A DNA stretch of 64,000 nucleotides from an uncultured Agathobacter sp. (GCA_934316545.1 CAKRDT010000001.1:62001-126000); one strand, 5' to 3'. Counted from the first letter of the stretch, positions 19,492 through 28,256 are shown. The notes: generated by a model from the sequence alone, not told the origin. A program made the numbers and translations.

Positions 19492-20010
19492 TCATGGGCT
19501 TTCCTGCTTTCCCCTTCCGTCGAATGCATTGTCTTCCACATACGCCATCATTGTATTGTTTCTCCATGCATGTGCCAAAAGCAGCAGTATAAAACCAGCG
19601 CCAATGAACCATGCATTTTTCAATACGATTCCGACAAGTAAAACTCCTGCGATACCGATGCCGATCAAAATCATGATTACACGGTGTTCTTTGAGCCATT
19701 TATTTTTGTAGAAATCAATTCTGTCTTTTAAGGTGAAGCTGCTTGTTTTAACCGTCTGCTTTAAGTTTTCTTCCGCCGCCTGTCTGTATTCTGCTTCTGA
19801 AAGCCTCTTTCCACTTAACAATTCATTGATGCTTACACCAAACAACTCACTCATCGCAAGAAGCGCCTCCGCCGGTGGCAGATAGGTGCCGGTCTCCCAT
19901 CTGGATACAGTCTTGTTGGTCACTCCCAGTTTTTCACCAAGCTGTTCCTGCGTAAGTTTTTGTTTTTTTCTGAGTTCCGCTATAAAAATTCCAATCTTAA
20001 TCAAATCCAT
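19492..20010 (-). CDS. XRE-family regulator with C-terminal membrane helices
   Basis: A 172-residue protein. Residues 5-60 are a classical XRE helix-turn-helix (LRKKQKLTQEQLGEKLGVTN followed by KTVSRWETG). A linker and two hydrophobic helices at about residues 112-150 follow, then a short hydrophilic tail. The ATG at 20010 has GGAGG eight bases upstream; the upstream extension has no ribosome site. Membrane-attached XRE proteins of this kind are common in Firmicutes and may respond to envelope signals. It lies inside the segment bracketed by inverted palindromic repeats. Confidence 0.8.
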   Translation of the reverse strand: MDLIKIGIFIAELRKKQKLTQEQLGEKLGVTNKTVSRWETGTYLPPAEALLAMSELFGVSINELLSGKRLSEAEYRQAAEENLKQTVKTSSFTLKDRIDFYKNKWLKEHRVIMILIGIGIAGVLLVGIVLKNAWFIGAGFILLLLAHAWRNNTMMAYVEDNAFDGRGKQESP

Positions 20011-20088
20011 CTGTATCACCTCCTGAATTAGGATATCAGTTCGAAGCTTTCTTGTCTTTCCCACAGACCGCGAATCGTTGGACATTCC

Positions 20089-20265
20089 CTATTTTCTGCC
20101 GCGGACAACGAGCAAAAGGATTGCCAGAGCAAAAAACAATCCCCCCATTCCAAGCAGCACCCATCCACCAATCCCATCTGTCGATATGGATATCCTTGAG
20201 AACAAAAATGAAAGCATCAATAAAAGTGCTGCCACGATCAACCATAGTTTCTTCTTTTGCTTCAT
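20089..20265 (-). CDS. Small two-helix membrane protein (58 aa)
   Basis: Starts MKQKKK after a GGGAG site; two hydrophobic segments (about residues 7-24 and 32-52) are separated by a short polar loop, and the C terminus is basic (RGRK). The ribosome binding site lies within the last codons of the ArsC-like gene, so the two are probably cotranscribed. No family recognised. Confidence 0.6.
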   Translation of the reverse strand: MKQKKKLWLIVAALLLMLSFLFSRISISTDGIGGWVLLGMGGLFFALAILLLVVRGRK

Positions 20266-20270
20266 TCGCA

Positions 20271-20612
20271 TCACTCCCACTTTTTCCACACATCCGGCTG
20301 ATAACCAAGCGTCGACTGCTTTCCGCTTCGAACCACCGGAGTCTTAATTACCTGCGGATTTTCAAGCACCTTTTCCAGCTTGTCTTCATCCGCAATATAC
20401 TTGATCAGCGCAAGCAGATCCTGGTCCTTGCCGTCCCAGTTGATCATGTTTTCAAGACCACCGTTCACCTGCGCAACCGAATTAAACTCTCCTTTGCTCA
20501 TCCCCTTAGCCTGCATATCGATAAACTGATACTTGATGCCGCGTTCCTTGAAAAAGCGCTCTGCTTTCTTTGTATCGTTACATTTTTTCGTTCCGAAAAT
20601 TTGAATATTCAT
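20271..20612 (-). CDS. ArsC/Spx-family thioredoxin-fold protein
   Basis: The 113-residue protein begins MNIQIFGTKKCNDTKKAERF, the start of the ArsC/Spx family with a single redox Cys at position 10 (C-x-x-x-K pattern instead of CxxC). Later segments NGGLENMINWDGKDQ and VIKTPVVRSGKQSTLGYQPD fit arsenate-reductase-like proteins. AGGAGG precedes the ATG at 20612 by 7 bases. There is no arsenite pump or ArsR gene nearby, so a role in arsenate reduction is not supported by context; a general redox or Spx-like regulatory role is equally possible. Confidence 0.75.
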   Translation of the reverse strand: MNIQIFGTKKCNDTKKAERFFKERGIKYQFIDMQAKGMSKGEFNSVAQVNGGLENMINWDGKDQDLLALIKYIADEDKLEKVLENPQVIKTPVVRSGKQSTLGYQPDVWKKWE

Positions 20613-20734
20613 GGAATCGCCTCCTTTACCCTTAAAAAAGTTTTCGCATACCACCACAGAGAAGTCTCTCCCATATGAACACCTCCTCCGACCATGTAAT
20701 AATAACCTTCAATCGCAGATTTTACAAAAAGCAT
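20609..20734 (-). CDS. Possible 41-aa ORF translationally coupled to the ArsC-like gene
   Basis: GGAGGAG lies four bases before the ATG at 20734, and its TGA overlaps the ATG of the ArsC-like gene in an ATGA arrangement. The product (MLFVKSAIEGYYYMVGGGVH and a further 21 residues) is hydrophobic and aromatic with no recognised domain. It could be a leader peptide or a small membrane peptide, or chance. Confidence 0.35.
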   Translation of the reverse strand: MLFVKSAIEGYYYMVGGGVHMGETSLWWYAKTFLRVKEAIP

Positions 20735-20826
20735 TTTACTCCTCCATTTGGGTAAAACCTTTTTATACATCCCGGAACACTTTCTTCTTTTATCATATAA
20801 CAATCCAATATTCCCAGGCAACCAAA

Positions 20827-20889
20827 TCTGCAAATTCGTGGTTATCGTGATCAGATTGGTTTTCTAAAACGGATGATACTGGATGATAG
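20827..20889. repeat. Partial third copy of the palindromic repeat end
   Basis: Sixty-odd bases matching the left end of the 18848 element in the same orientation, including CTGCAAATTCG, CGTGATC and TTTTCTAAAACGGA. It lies immediately before the tandem hairpin array and about 90 bp upstream of the 41-aa ORF. Confidence 0.65.
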
Positions 20890-20904
20890 ATTTCTTAAGT
20901 TGTA

Positions 20905-21150
20905 TTTTGGGTATACAGCAGACTTTTTCAGACCTATACCCTGTCGCATACTTCAATTTGGGTATATAGTGGGATTTCTCGTCAGTATACCCTTTCTTGT
21001 CTTTTAATTTGGGTATACAGCGAGTTTTTCCCGTCTATATACCCTTTGGGGTCTTTTGATTTGGGTATACAGCGAGTTTTTCCCGTCTATATACCCTTTG
21101 GGGTCTTTTGATTTGGGTATAACAGCAGAATTTTCGTTGCTTATACCCTT
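20905..21150. repeat. Five-unit tandem hairpin array (51-52 bp period)
   Basis: Units start at GGGTATA 20909, 20960, 21011, 21063 and 21115. Each unit has GGGTATA at its left and TATACCC at its right, giving a stem of 7-9 bp, with a T-rich loop. Units 3 and 4 are nearly identical over their whole length; the others differ in the loop but keep the stem. No coding potential is evident, and a minus-strand frame across it is a repeat artefact. From 21151 to 21304 I see nothing further except a degenerate TTTGGGATAC. Confidence 0.8.
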
Positions 21151-21304
21151 TTCACTGTCGTTCGATACTTTTTGGTATTTGAGAAAACAGTGAACTTTAT
21201 ACCGTAAAGTTGTTATTCCAGTTTGGGATACAAACAAACACCCAAACCGACATTTGCCGAAGATGGTGCTTATTAATCAGAGACTTATTTTACGGTCACT
21301 CTCT

Positions 21305-21421
21305 TACAAATTTTGCTTGTTCGCTAACACTACACATAAAATAAATCACGCGCGGCGAAATCTTACATTTACTTGTAAAATAACACCGCGCGTCAATTTT
21401 TATTATCTACTATGATGCAAA
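21305..21421. repeat. Inner inverted repeat, right copy (partner 19255-19372)
   Basis: Reverse-complement match to 19255-19372, containing CTTGTTCGCTAA, CGCGCGGCGAAATCTTAC and TTTTTATTATCTACTATG. It adjoins the right palindromic element, as the left copy does, so the two composite repeats are mirror images around the module at 19.5-20.7 kb. Confidence 0.75.
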
Positions 21422-21857
21422 TTTTTGTCGTGCATCAGATAGGTTACTTGCAATACACAGATACCGGATTCCTAAAGTGTAAAAAAGAAAATTAGCAGTA
21501 GGTTCATTCGAACAACAGGACTTCGAATGGATTTCAATGACCGTATCTCTCAACTTACCGGCATCGGATCATACTTATTTTTTTAGGACAAATTTGCAAC
21601 TGCTTCACCGTTCCATTATTATCGATAATTGCGCCTATCTCAGCCAATTATCCAAAATCGTTGGTGAAGTTGATTTGCAAATTTTCCTAAACAAAATAAC
21701 TGTATCGTCCGATGGCGTAATTTTGAAGAACTCCCTCGGTCATTGAAATCGTTCAAAGTCCGTTGACTTTATAATATCTACTGCTAATTTTCTATTGTAA
21801 ATCTATAATCGGTATCGTCCGTTTTAAAAATCCTATCTGATCACGACAAAGCCGAAT
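21418..21857. repeat. Large imperfect palindromic repeat, right copy
   Basis: About 440 bp; halves pair around a centre near 21637. An extra inner stem, absent from the left copy, pairs GGACAAATTTGCAACTGCTTCACC with a matching block at 21664-21688. Outer blocks match the left copy in inverted orientation. The element ends at the stop codon of nfnB, so it may also act as that gene's transcription end. Confidence 0.75.
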
Positions 21858-23243
21858 TTATTTTGCTGAAAGATACTCATCAATACCCTTCGCAGCAGCC
21901 TTGCCTGCCCCCATTGCAAGGATTACGGTAGCGGCACCTGTTACGGCATCTCCACCTGCGAATACGGCAGCCTTGCTGGTTGCTCCGTTCTCCTCGGAAG
22001 CCACGATACACTTGCGGCGGTTTGTCTCAAGTCCTGCTGTGGTAGAAGAAATGAGTGGGTTCGGAGAAGTACCGAGTGACATGATAACCGTGTCACAATC
22101 CATCTCATATTCAGAACCAGGAATCTCAACCGGGCTTCTTCTTCCGGAAGCATCCGGCTCACCAAGCTCCATCTTGATGACACGAACACCCTTGACCCAG
22201 CCGTTCTCATCAACAAGGATCTCTGTCGGATTCTGAAGGAGATCAAAGATGATGCCCTCTTCTTTTGCGTGATGTACTTCTTCCTTACGAGCCGGAAGTT
22301 CTTCCTCACCACGACGATATACGATATGAACCTCAGCGCCGAGACGAAGTGCGGTTCTTGCAGCATCCATTGCTACGTTACCACCGCCGACAACGACAAC
22401 TTTTTTACCTCTTGAGATTGGAGTCTCATATTCGTCCTTAAAAGCCTTCATCAGGTTATTTCTTGTCAGGAACTCATTTGCGGAGAATACGCCGTTGGCC
22501 TGTTCTCCAGGAATTCCCATGAATCTAGGAAGTCCTGCTCCGGAGCCGATAAATACAGCCTCGAATCCTTCCTCAGCCATCAACTCATCAATCTTAACTG
22601 ACTTTCCGATGACTACGTTTGTCTCAATCTTGACACCGAGAGACTTTACGTTCTCTACTTCCGCAGCGACAACCTTATCCTTTGGAAGACGGAACTCAGG
22701 AATACCGTAGCTTAATACACCGCCGGCCATATGAAGCGCCTCAAAAATCGTAACATCATAACCAAGCTTTGCAAGATCTCCGGCACAGGTCAGACCTGCA
22801 GGACCGGAACCAATGACAGCAACCTTATGTCCGTTTGGCTCAGCTGTCTTCTTAGGCTTGATTCCATTCTCTCTTGCCCAATCCGCTACAAAACGCTCAA
22901 GCTTACCGATTGCAACCGGATCTCCCTTGATTCCGCGGATACACTTGCCCTCACACTGGCTCTCCTGTGGACATACACGTCCGCAGACTGCAGGAAGTGC
23001 GGATGACTCTGAGATGATCTGATAAGCAGCCTCAAAGTTACGCTCCTTCACCTGTGCGATAAATGCCGGAATATTGATGGAAACCGGGCATCCCTTCATA
23101 CACTGGGCATTCTTACAATTTAAGCAACGGGAAGCCTCAGCTACTGCCTCTTCCTCGTTGTATCCATAACATACTTCTTCAAAGTTCGTTGCACGAACCT
23201 TAGGCTCCTGCTCACGAACCGGTACTCTTACCATTGCATCCAT
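21858..23243 (-). CDS. nfnB: Electron-bifurcating transhydrogenase subunit NfnB (glutamate synthase small-subunit type)
   Basis: A 461-residue iron-sulfur flavoprotein of the GltD type. Cysteine-rich N-terminal segments CLNCKNAQCMKGCP and CGRVCPQESQCEGKC bind two [4Fe-4S] clusters. VIGSGPAGLTCAGDLAKLG near residue 145 binds FAD, and VVVVGGGNVAMDAARTALRL near residue 285 binds NADP(H). It directly follows an NfnA-type gene (start and stop overlap by one base). That pairing marks it as NfnB of NADH-dependent reduced ferredoxin:NADP oxidoreductase instead of glutamate synthase, as no gltB is nearby. Confidence 0.88.
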   Translation of the reverse strand: MDAMVRVPVREQEPKVRATNFEEVCYGYNEEEAVAEASRCLNCKNAQCMKGCPVSINIPAFIAQVKERNFEAAYQIISESSALPAVCGRVCPQESQCEGKCIRGIKGDPVAIGKLERFVADWARENGIKPKKTAEPNGHKVAVIGSGPAGLTCAGDLAKLGYDVTIFEALHMAGGVLSYGIPEFRLPKDKVVAAEVENVKSLGVKIETNVVIGKSVKIDELMAEEGFEAVFIGSGAGLPRFMGIPGEQANGVFSANEFLTRNNLMKAFKDEYETPISRGKKVVVVGGGNVAMDAARTALRLGAEVHIVYRRGEEELPARKEEVHHAKEEGIIFDLLQNPTEILVDENGWVKGVRVIKMELGEPDASGRRSPVEIPGSEYEMDCDTVIMSLGTSPNPLISSTTAGLETNRRKCIVASEENGATSKAAVFAGGDAVTGAATVILAMGAGKAAAKGIDEYLSAK

Positions 23244-24133
23244 TATTTGTCACCTCCGCAATGACCACAACCACCGTGGTGGGTGTCGCCTTCTTCATAT
23301 GCAAGCTTTGCACGGCCTTCTTCTGTCTTGTACTGCTGTTGACGCTTCATTGCCTGATCAAAGTCAACGAGATGTCCGTCGAACTCCGGTCCGTCAACAC
23401 ATGCAAACTTGACTTCTCCGCCAACCATAAGACGGCAAGCGCCACACATTCCTGTTCCGTCAACCATGATCGGGTTCATGGAAACGATCGTAGGAATCTC
23501 AAGCTTCTTGGTCAGAATGGTAACAAATTTCATCATGATCATCGGTCCGATCGCTACACATACATCGTAGTGCTTTCCTTCACCGACCAATGCCTCAAGC
23601 TGCTGGCATCCGTTTCCGTGGAATCCGTATGATCCATCGTCCGTTGTCACATAGACATTGCCAGCTACAGCTTTCATCTCATCAATGTAGAATAAGAGAT
23701 CCTTGGTTCTTGATCCCATGATAACATCGGCATCAATACCGTGCTCATGTAACCATTTCACCTGTGGGTATACCGGTGCGGTTCCAAGACCTCCGGCGAT
23801 AAATACGATGTTTTTCTTCTTGGTTTCCTCAAGGTTTTCTTCCTGACAAAGTTCAGAAGGACAACCGAGCGGTCCAACGAAATCTTCCAAAACGTCACCC
23901 TCGTTTAAACTCATCATACGCTCTGTTCCTGCGCCGATAGTCTGTACAACGATGGTAACGGTCTCCTTTTCCCTGTCATAATCACAGATGGTAAGCGGAA
24001 TTCGCTCTCCCACTTCATCTGTCTTTGCGATAATAAACTGTCCCGGCAGACACTCCTTGGCAACACGTGGTGCCTTAATATCCATAAGGATAATGTTCTC
24101 CGCCAATGTTTCCTTTCGAACGATTGGATACAT
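23243..24133 (-). CDS. nfnA: NfnA subunit (FAD/NAD and [2Fe-2S] binding)
   Basis: A 296-residue ferredoxin-NADP reductase-like protein. The FAD-binding barrel includes ERIPLTICDYD, the NAD domain includes FIAGGLGTAPVYPQVKWL, and a C-terminal [2Fe-2S] motif (GTGMCGACRLMVGGEVKFAC) is present. With NfnB it would couple NADH and reduced ferredoxin oxidation to NADPH formation in anaerobes. An additional tail, HHGGCGHCGG, could bind a metal. GGAGG precedes the nfnB start within its end. A strong promoter lies at 24183-24211. Confidence 0.88.
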   Translation of the reverse strand: MYPIVRKETLAENIILMDIKAPRVAKECLPGQFIIAKTDEVGERIPLTICDYDREKETVTIVVQTIGAGTERMMSLNEGDVLEDFVGPLGCPSELCQEENLEETKKKNIVFIAGGLGTAPVYPQVKWLHEHGIDADVIMGSRTKDLLFYIDEMKAVAGNVYVTTDDGSYGFHGNGCQQLEALVGEGKHYDVCVAIGPMIMMKFVTILTKKLEIPTIVSMNPIMVDGTGMCGACRLMVGGEVKFACVDGPEFDGHLVDFDQAMKRQQQYKTEEGRAKLAYEEGDTHHGGCGHCGGDK

Positions 24134-24182
24134 AATTTTCCTCCTAGTGTTTTCTAATCCCTCGTAAATCTACGCTATTTCA

Positions 24183-24211
24183 ATCATATCGAAAAAGCAT
24201 ATCAATGTCAA
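24183..24211 (-). promoter_or_regulatory. SigA-type promoter of nfnAB
   Basis: TTGACA (-35) and TATGAT (-10) with a 17-base spacer, about 50 bases upstream of the nfnA ATG. Confidence 0.75.
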
Positions 24212-24244
24212 AGAATAATTATACATTATTTCCATAACTATATG

Positions 24245-25189
24245 TTATGAGAAGTAAACAAGCTCATCTTCCGGTTTCTCTGCCTTCTCGATAGAGATCG
24301 GATACAGTACCGGGCCTTTTCCCTTGTACTCACGCGCAAACTCAACACGTACCTCTGCGGTAATGTCAATCCACGACTTGTGTGGAATCTCGTTTTCCTT
24401 GTCGTACTTACATTTAAATCCGATAAATGTGACATCCTCGATGCAGCAGGTCATCGCAAAACGCCCCGGAACAAAAACACCTTTTCTTAATTTATCCGGA
24501 TTATAAACGAGTGCGCGGAATTTGACCTTCTTGTGATCATACTTCTTGTAATTGTCCATCGCATCCATGTACCAGATTGCATAATCCGCGTCGGATAACT
24601 CAATCACATCCTGATTGATGTCAAATGGCAGCTCCTCCGGGCGCTCATCGATGGTGCCGTCTTTTCGCTCATAAACAATCTGTGCCTTACGGTTGATTGC
24701 TTTAATCGAGCGGCGGAGATGTCCCCGGTCGGTGTCGTCATCCGTGCGGTTGAAGATGACAACATCGCTGGAGAATACCTGCTCCTGCATCATCGCACGC
24801 ATGTTGTTCATATACATATCAAATGTGGTGGAATCAACAGTTGCAAGTGACTGTACAATTACCCACCCCTTCGGGAGATCTGCCTCAAGCAGCTTGTCCA
24901 TTCCCCATGTTCCGTTGTACTCGATAAATACCTGCTCCGGAAGGTAGGAGTTTTGAATCTCCTGCAGCTTTTCCGGTGTAAATTCTTCCTCTGAATCAAT
25001 TGTGACCAGCTTGAAATTGACGGTGGCAAGCTTTGCCTCGTCGTACTCCTTCTCACCATCCTCACACATAATGATGATACCTTTTGCGCCGTCCCCGAAC
25101 TCATTTTCAAAAAGCGTTTCCTCTACAAGAGAAGTCTTACCGCTGTCCATGAAGCCGGTAAACACGTATACTGGAATTTCCTGTGCCAT
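24245..25189 (-). CDS. CobW-type GTPase with TIGR03943-like C-terminal domain
   Basis: A 314-residue protein. The N-terminal G3E-type GTPase has the P-loop GFMDSGKTSLVEETL and a guanine-recognition candidate FNRTDDDTD near residue 152. The CxCC metal motif of metallochaperone GTPases is missing; only a single Cys (MCEDGEKEYD) is in that region. The C-terminal 100 residues (FRALVYNPDKLRKGVFVPGR followed by FAMTCCIEDVTFIGFKCKY) resemble the domain of TIGR03943/DUF1980 proteins, which normally sits next to a permease. It lies 23 bases downstream of a His-rich CobW gene. A metal-handling role is inferred. Confidence 0.75.
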   Translation of the reverse strand: MAQEIPVYVFTGFMDSGKTSLVEETLFENEFGDGAKGIIIMCEDGEKEYDEAKLATVNFKLVTIDSEEEFTPEKLQEIQNSYLPEQVFIEYNGTWGMDKLLEADLPKGWVIVQSLATVDSTTFDMYMNNMRAMMQEQVFSSDVVIFNRTDDDTDRGHLRRSIKAINRKAQIVYERKDGTIDERPEELPFDINQDVIELSDADYAIWYMDAMDNYKKYDHKKVKFRALVYNPDKLRKGVFVPGRFAMTCCIEDVTFIGFKCKYDKENEIPHKSWIDITAEVRVEFAREYKGKGPVLYPISIEKAEKPEDELVYFS

Positions 25190-25212
25190 AGTTGCTCCTT
25201 TTTCTTCTAAAT

Positions 25213-26283
25213 TTAAGCCAGACCGAATAATTCCTCAAGCTCATGCTCATGGATCTCGGTACCGATTACTACAATACGTCCGGTGTAATCCGGCTCACCC
25301 TCACGGATCTCATACTCGCCCGGAACCATGTCAAAGTAAATCCAGCTTCCGTCCGTGCTCTCAACCATACCCTTAGAACGAAGGATATTGTCAGAATCTA
25401 CGAAGCCCTTAAGGATTTCCTCGATCTTGGACTTCTCGAATTTATGAGGTGTCTCCTTACCCCAGCTTGTAAATACGTCATCTGCATGATGGTGATGATG
25501 CTCGTGATCATGGCATCCGCATGTGCAATTCTCACCATGCTCATGATGGTGCTCATGCTCTTCATGGTCATGATCATGGTGATGCTCGTGCTCTTCATGG
25601 TCGTGATCGTGGTGATGGTGCTCATGTTCATGTTCTTCCTCATCCTGCGCATGACGTGCCTCTGCAAGCACCTTCATCTCAAGGTTGTCCTGTCCTTCCA
25701 TAACCTTAAGAATCTGCTCGCCGCCGATCGCGTTCCAATCGGTTGTAATGATTGCTGCATTCGGATTCAGCTTCTGAATCTGCTTTACACAGAACTCCAG
25801 CTGCTCCGGTGTTGCATTCTGGCTGCGGCTTAAGATCACCGTTGTTGCATACTCGATCTGATTGTTGAAAAACTCGCCGAATGCCTTCATCTGCTTGCTT
25901 GCCTTAAGCGCATTGACAACCGTAACTAAGGCATTCAGCTTGACATCCTGCTCCTTCTCGATATCGATAACCGACTTCATAACATCGGATAACTTGCCGA
26001 CACCGGATGGCTCGATCAGAATACGATCCGGATGATACTTTGTGATCACTTCATTTAAGTTCTTGCCAAAATCGCCGACCAGTGAGCAACAGATACATCC
26101 GGAATTCATCTCTGTAATCTGGATTCCCGCATCCTTTAAGAACCCACCGTCAATTCCGACCTCTCCGAACTCATTCTCGATCAGCACGATCTGCTCTCCC
26201 TGAAACGCCTCATCGATCATCTTCTTAATAAAAGTAGTTTTACCAGCTCCTAAGAAACCTGAAATAATGTCAATCTTTGTCAT
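25213..26283 (-). CDS. CobW/ZNG1-family metallochaperone GTPase with His-rich insert
   Basis: A 356-residue G3E GTPase: P-loop SGFLGAGKTTFIKK, metal motif SGCICCSLVGDF (CxCC) near residue 63, and the C-terminal CobW domain with GRIVVIGTEIHEHELEEL. Between the domains is a strongly His/Asp/Glu-rich stretch of about 50 residues (HEHEHHHHDHDHEEHEHHHD-like) plus CTCGCHDH, expected to bind zinc or nickel. The ATG at 26283 follows GGAGAG; the upstream extension is not credible. With the downstream GTPase it forms a two-gene metal-handling unit. No Zur box was found. Confidence 0.88.
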   Translation of the reverse strand: MTKIDIISGFLGAGKTTFIKKMIDEAFQGEQIVLIENEFGEVGIDGGFLKDAGIQITEMNSGCICCSLVGDFGKNLNEVITKYHPDRILIEPSGVGKLSDVMKSVIDIEKEQDVKLNALVTVVNALKASKQMKAFGEFFNNQIEYATTVILSRSQNATPEQLEFCVKQIQKLNPNAAIITTDWNAIGGEQILKVMEGQDNLEMKVLAEARHAQDEEEHEHEHHHHDHDHEEHEHHHDHDHEEHEHHHEHGENCTCGCHDHEHHHHHADDVFTSWGKETPHKFEKSKIEEILKGFVDSDNILRSKGMVESTDGSWIYFDMVPGEYEIREGEPDYTGRIVVIGTEIHEHELEELFGLA

Positions 26284-26368
26284 AATAGATCTCTCCTTTT
26301 CTATATTTATAGGGCAGCTACACAAATTGTAAGCTGTATTCTTTTGTAACAATGCACTACAAACTTAT

Positions 26369-26397
26369 ATTTTACACGGATTGTCAAGCTTTTGCAA
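26369..26397 (-). promoter_or_regulatory. Promoter of the CobW pair
   Basis: TTGCAA and TAAAAT spaced by 17 bases, about 85 bases upstream of the start at 26283. A TTGACA also occurs within the spacer but lacks a matching -10 box. Confidence 0.5.
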
Positions 26398-26463
26398 ATA
26401 TAAGATACTTCCAGAATCGATTTTGCGGATGTATGTGAAATTTTGAATCAATGCATCCCAAAC

Positions 26464-28194
26464 TTATGCATGCATATGATACAGTTTCTCGTACAATCCT
26501 CCCTGCGCCAAAAGCTCCTCATGCGTTCCCGACTCGGCGATACCATCCTCCGTCAGCACCAGAATCTGTTCGGCATTCTGGATCGTAGTCAGACGATGCG
26601 CGATCACAAATGTCGTACGGTTCTTGGCAAGTTTTTCCAGAGAATCCTGCACCACTTTCTCACTCTCGTTGTCCAAAGCCGAAGTCGCCTCATCAAAGAT
26701 CAGGATTGGTGGATTCTTTAAAAACACACGCGCGATCGAAAGACGCTGCTTCTGCCCTCCTGAAAGCTTGATGCCGCGCTGTCCGATGTCCGTGTCGTAG
26801 CCGTCCGGAAATGCCATAATAAACTCATGCGCATTCGCATTTTTCGCCGCCTCGATCACTTCCTCGCGCGTCGCGCCTGGCTTGCCGTACTGAATATTCT
26901 CGAAGATCGTGCCGGCAAACAGATACACATCCTGCTGTACCATTCCGATTTGATCGCGCAGGCTTTTTAACGTCACGCTGCGGATATCTTTGCCGTCGAT
27001 CATAATGCGTCCGCCCGTCACATCATAAAAACGCGGGATCAACGAACAAAGCGTTGTCTTTCCGGCTCCCGATGAACCGACCAGTGCCATGTACGCCCCT
27101 GCCGGAACCTTGAGATTGATGTGATTTAACACATTCTCCTGATTGTCCTTATACTGGAACGATACGTTATCAAACTCGATCTCGCCCTTGACCATACCAA
27201 TAGGCGTGGCATCCGGTGCATCCTCGATGTCCGGTCTGATATTCATGATCTCCTGAAAACGCTCAAATCCTGTATAACCATTCTGAAACTGCTCCGTAAA
27301 ATCAACCAAAGTACGGATCGGATCGGTAAAAACTCCGATGTATAAAAGGAATGTCACAAGATCCGTCATATCCACACGACCATGTGCGATCAGCACCGTT
27401 CCGACAAGGATCACACTTACCTGAATCATCGTCGTAAAGACACCCACGCCCGCCTGAAAGCTTCCCATATAATGGTAACTGTTTTTCTTCGCTGCCAAGA
27501 ATCCATCGTTTCCGACACGGAACTTCTCATTTTCGATATCCTCGTTGGCAAACGACTTGACCACGCGTATTCCCGAGAGGTTATCCTCGATCTGCGCATT
27601 GATATCTGCGATCTTCACACGATTGGCGCGGAATGCGCGTCGCATCTTCTTATTTAAAATGAGTGCAAAAGCAAACATAAACGGAAGCACCGCAAATGCA
27701 GCGAGTGCCAGCCAGCCGTTGATGCTTACAAGGATCACAAACGCACCCGTGATCTTTAACACAGAAAGAATAATATTCTCCGGTCCGTGGTGCAAAAGTT
27801 CCGTAATGTCAAACAGATCGGATGTGATACGGCTCATCAGCTGTCCGACTTTTGCATCATCATAGAACGAAAACGACAGCTTCTGCATATGTCCGAACAA
27901 CTCCGCACGCATGTCATACTCCATCTTTGCACCCATCACATGTCCGTAGTTTCCGATAAAAAACCGGCTGTAGCAGTCAATTGCAAGAAGCACCACCAGA
28001 CCGATTCCGATATAAGTAATCTGTCTTATGATCTCATCTGCCGGAAGATAGATCAGAGTGGAAGTCACATAGCGCACAACAAGCGGAATCGTTAGCGCAA
28101 CCGCCGCAGAGAGCGTTGCGAAAAACATATCCGCCCAGAATATTTTTAGGTATGGCTTATAGTAGCCAATCATTTTTTTCAGATTTTGATTCAT
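26464..28194 (-). CDS. ABC transporter, fused permease and ATPase (exporter type)
   Basis: A 576-residue half-transporter. Six membrane helices span about residues 15-310, followed by a nucleotide-binding domain with Walker A GSSGAGKTTLCSLI, signature LSGGQKQRLSIARVFL, Walker B ILIFDEATSALD and the switch histidine in VIAHRLTT. This layout fits multidrug or lipid exporters of the MsbA/LmrA type that work as dimers; here it would be a homodimer, as no partner gene is adjacent. The ATG at 28194 is preferred because GGAAAGGTGAG precedes it. Substrate unknown. Confidence 0.9.
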   Translation of the reverse strand: MNQNLKKMIGYYKPYLKIFWADMFFATLSAAVALTIPLVVRYVTSTLIYLPADEIIRQITYIGIGLVVLLAIDCYSRFFIGNYGHVMGAKMEYDMRAELFGHMQKLSFSFYDDAKVGQLMSRITSDLFDITELLHHGPENIILSVLKITGAFVILVSINGWLALAAFAVLPFMFAFALILNKKMRRAFRANRVKIADINAQIEDNLSGIRVVKSFANEDIENEKFRVGNDGFLAAKKNSYHYMGSFQAGVGVFTTMIQVSVILVGTVLIAHGRVDMTDLVTFLLYIGVFTDPIRTLVDFTEQFQNGYTGFERFQEIMNIRPDIEDAPDATPIGMVKGEIEFDNVSFQYKDNQENVLNHINLKVPAGAYMALVGSSGAGKTTLCSLIPRFYDVTGGRIMIDGKDIRSVTLKSLRDQIGMVQQDVYLFAGTIFENIQYGKPGATREEVIEAAKNANAHEFIMAFPDGYDTDIGQRGIKLSGGQKQRLSIARVFLKNPPILIFDEATSALDNESEKVVQDSLEKLAKNRTTFVIAHRLTTIQNAEQILVLTEDGIAESGTHEELLAQGGLYEKLYHMHA

Positions 28195-28256
28195 AATTTT
28201 CTCACCTTTCCTCGCGGTTCTAAAATTCAACCATCCTCATTTCGAACTGCCTAGAT

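Noticed and set aside
20905..21150. CRISPR array
   Set aside because: The conserved parts are the two arms of a hairpin and the intervening bases are partly repeated too; no cas genes.
21004..21237. 77-codon minus-strand frame over the tandem repeats
   Set aside because: The frame exists because the repeat unit lacks stops; it has no ribosome site and encodes repeated KRPQRVYRREK-like text.
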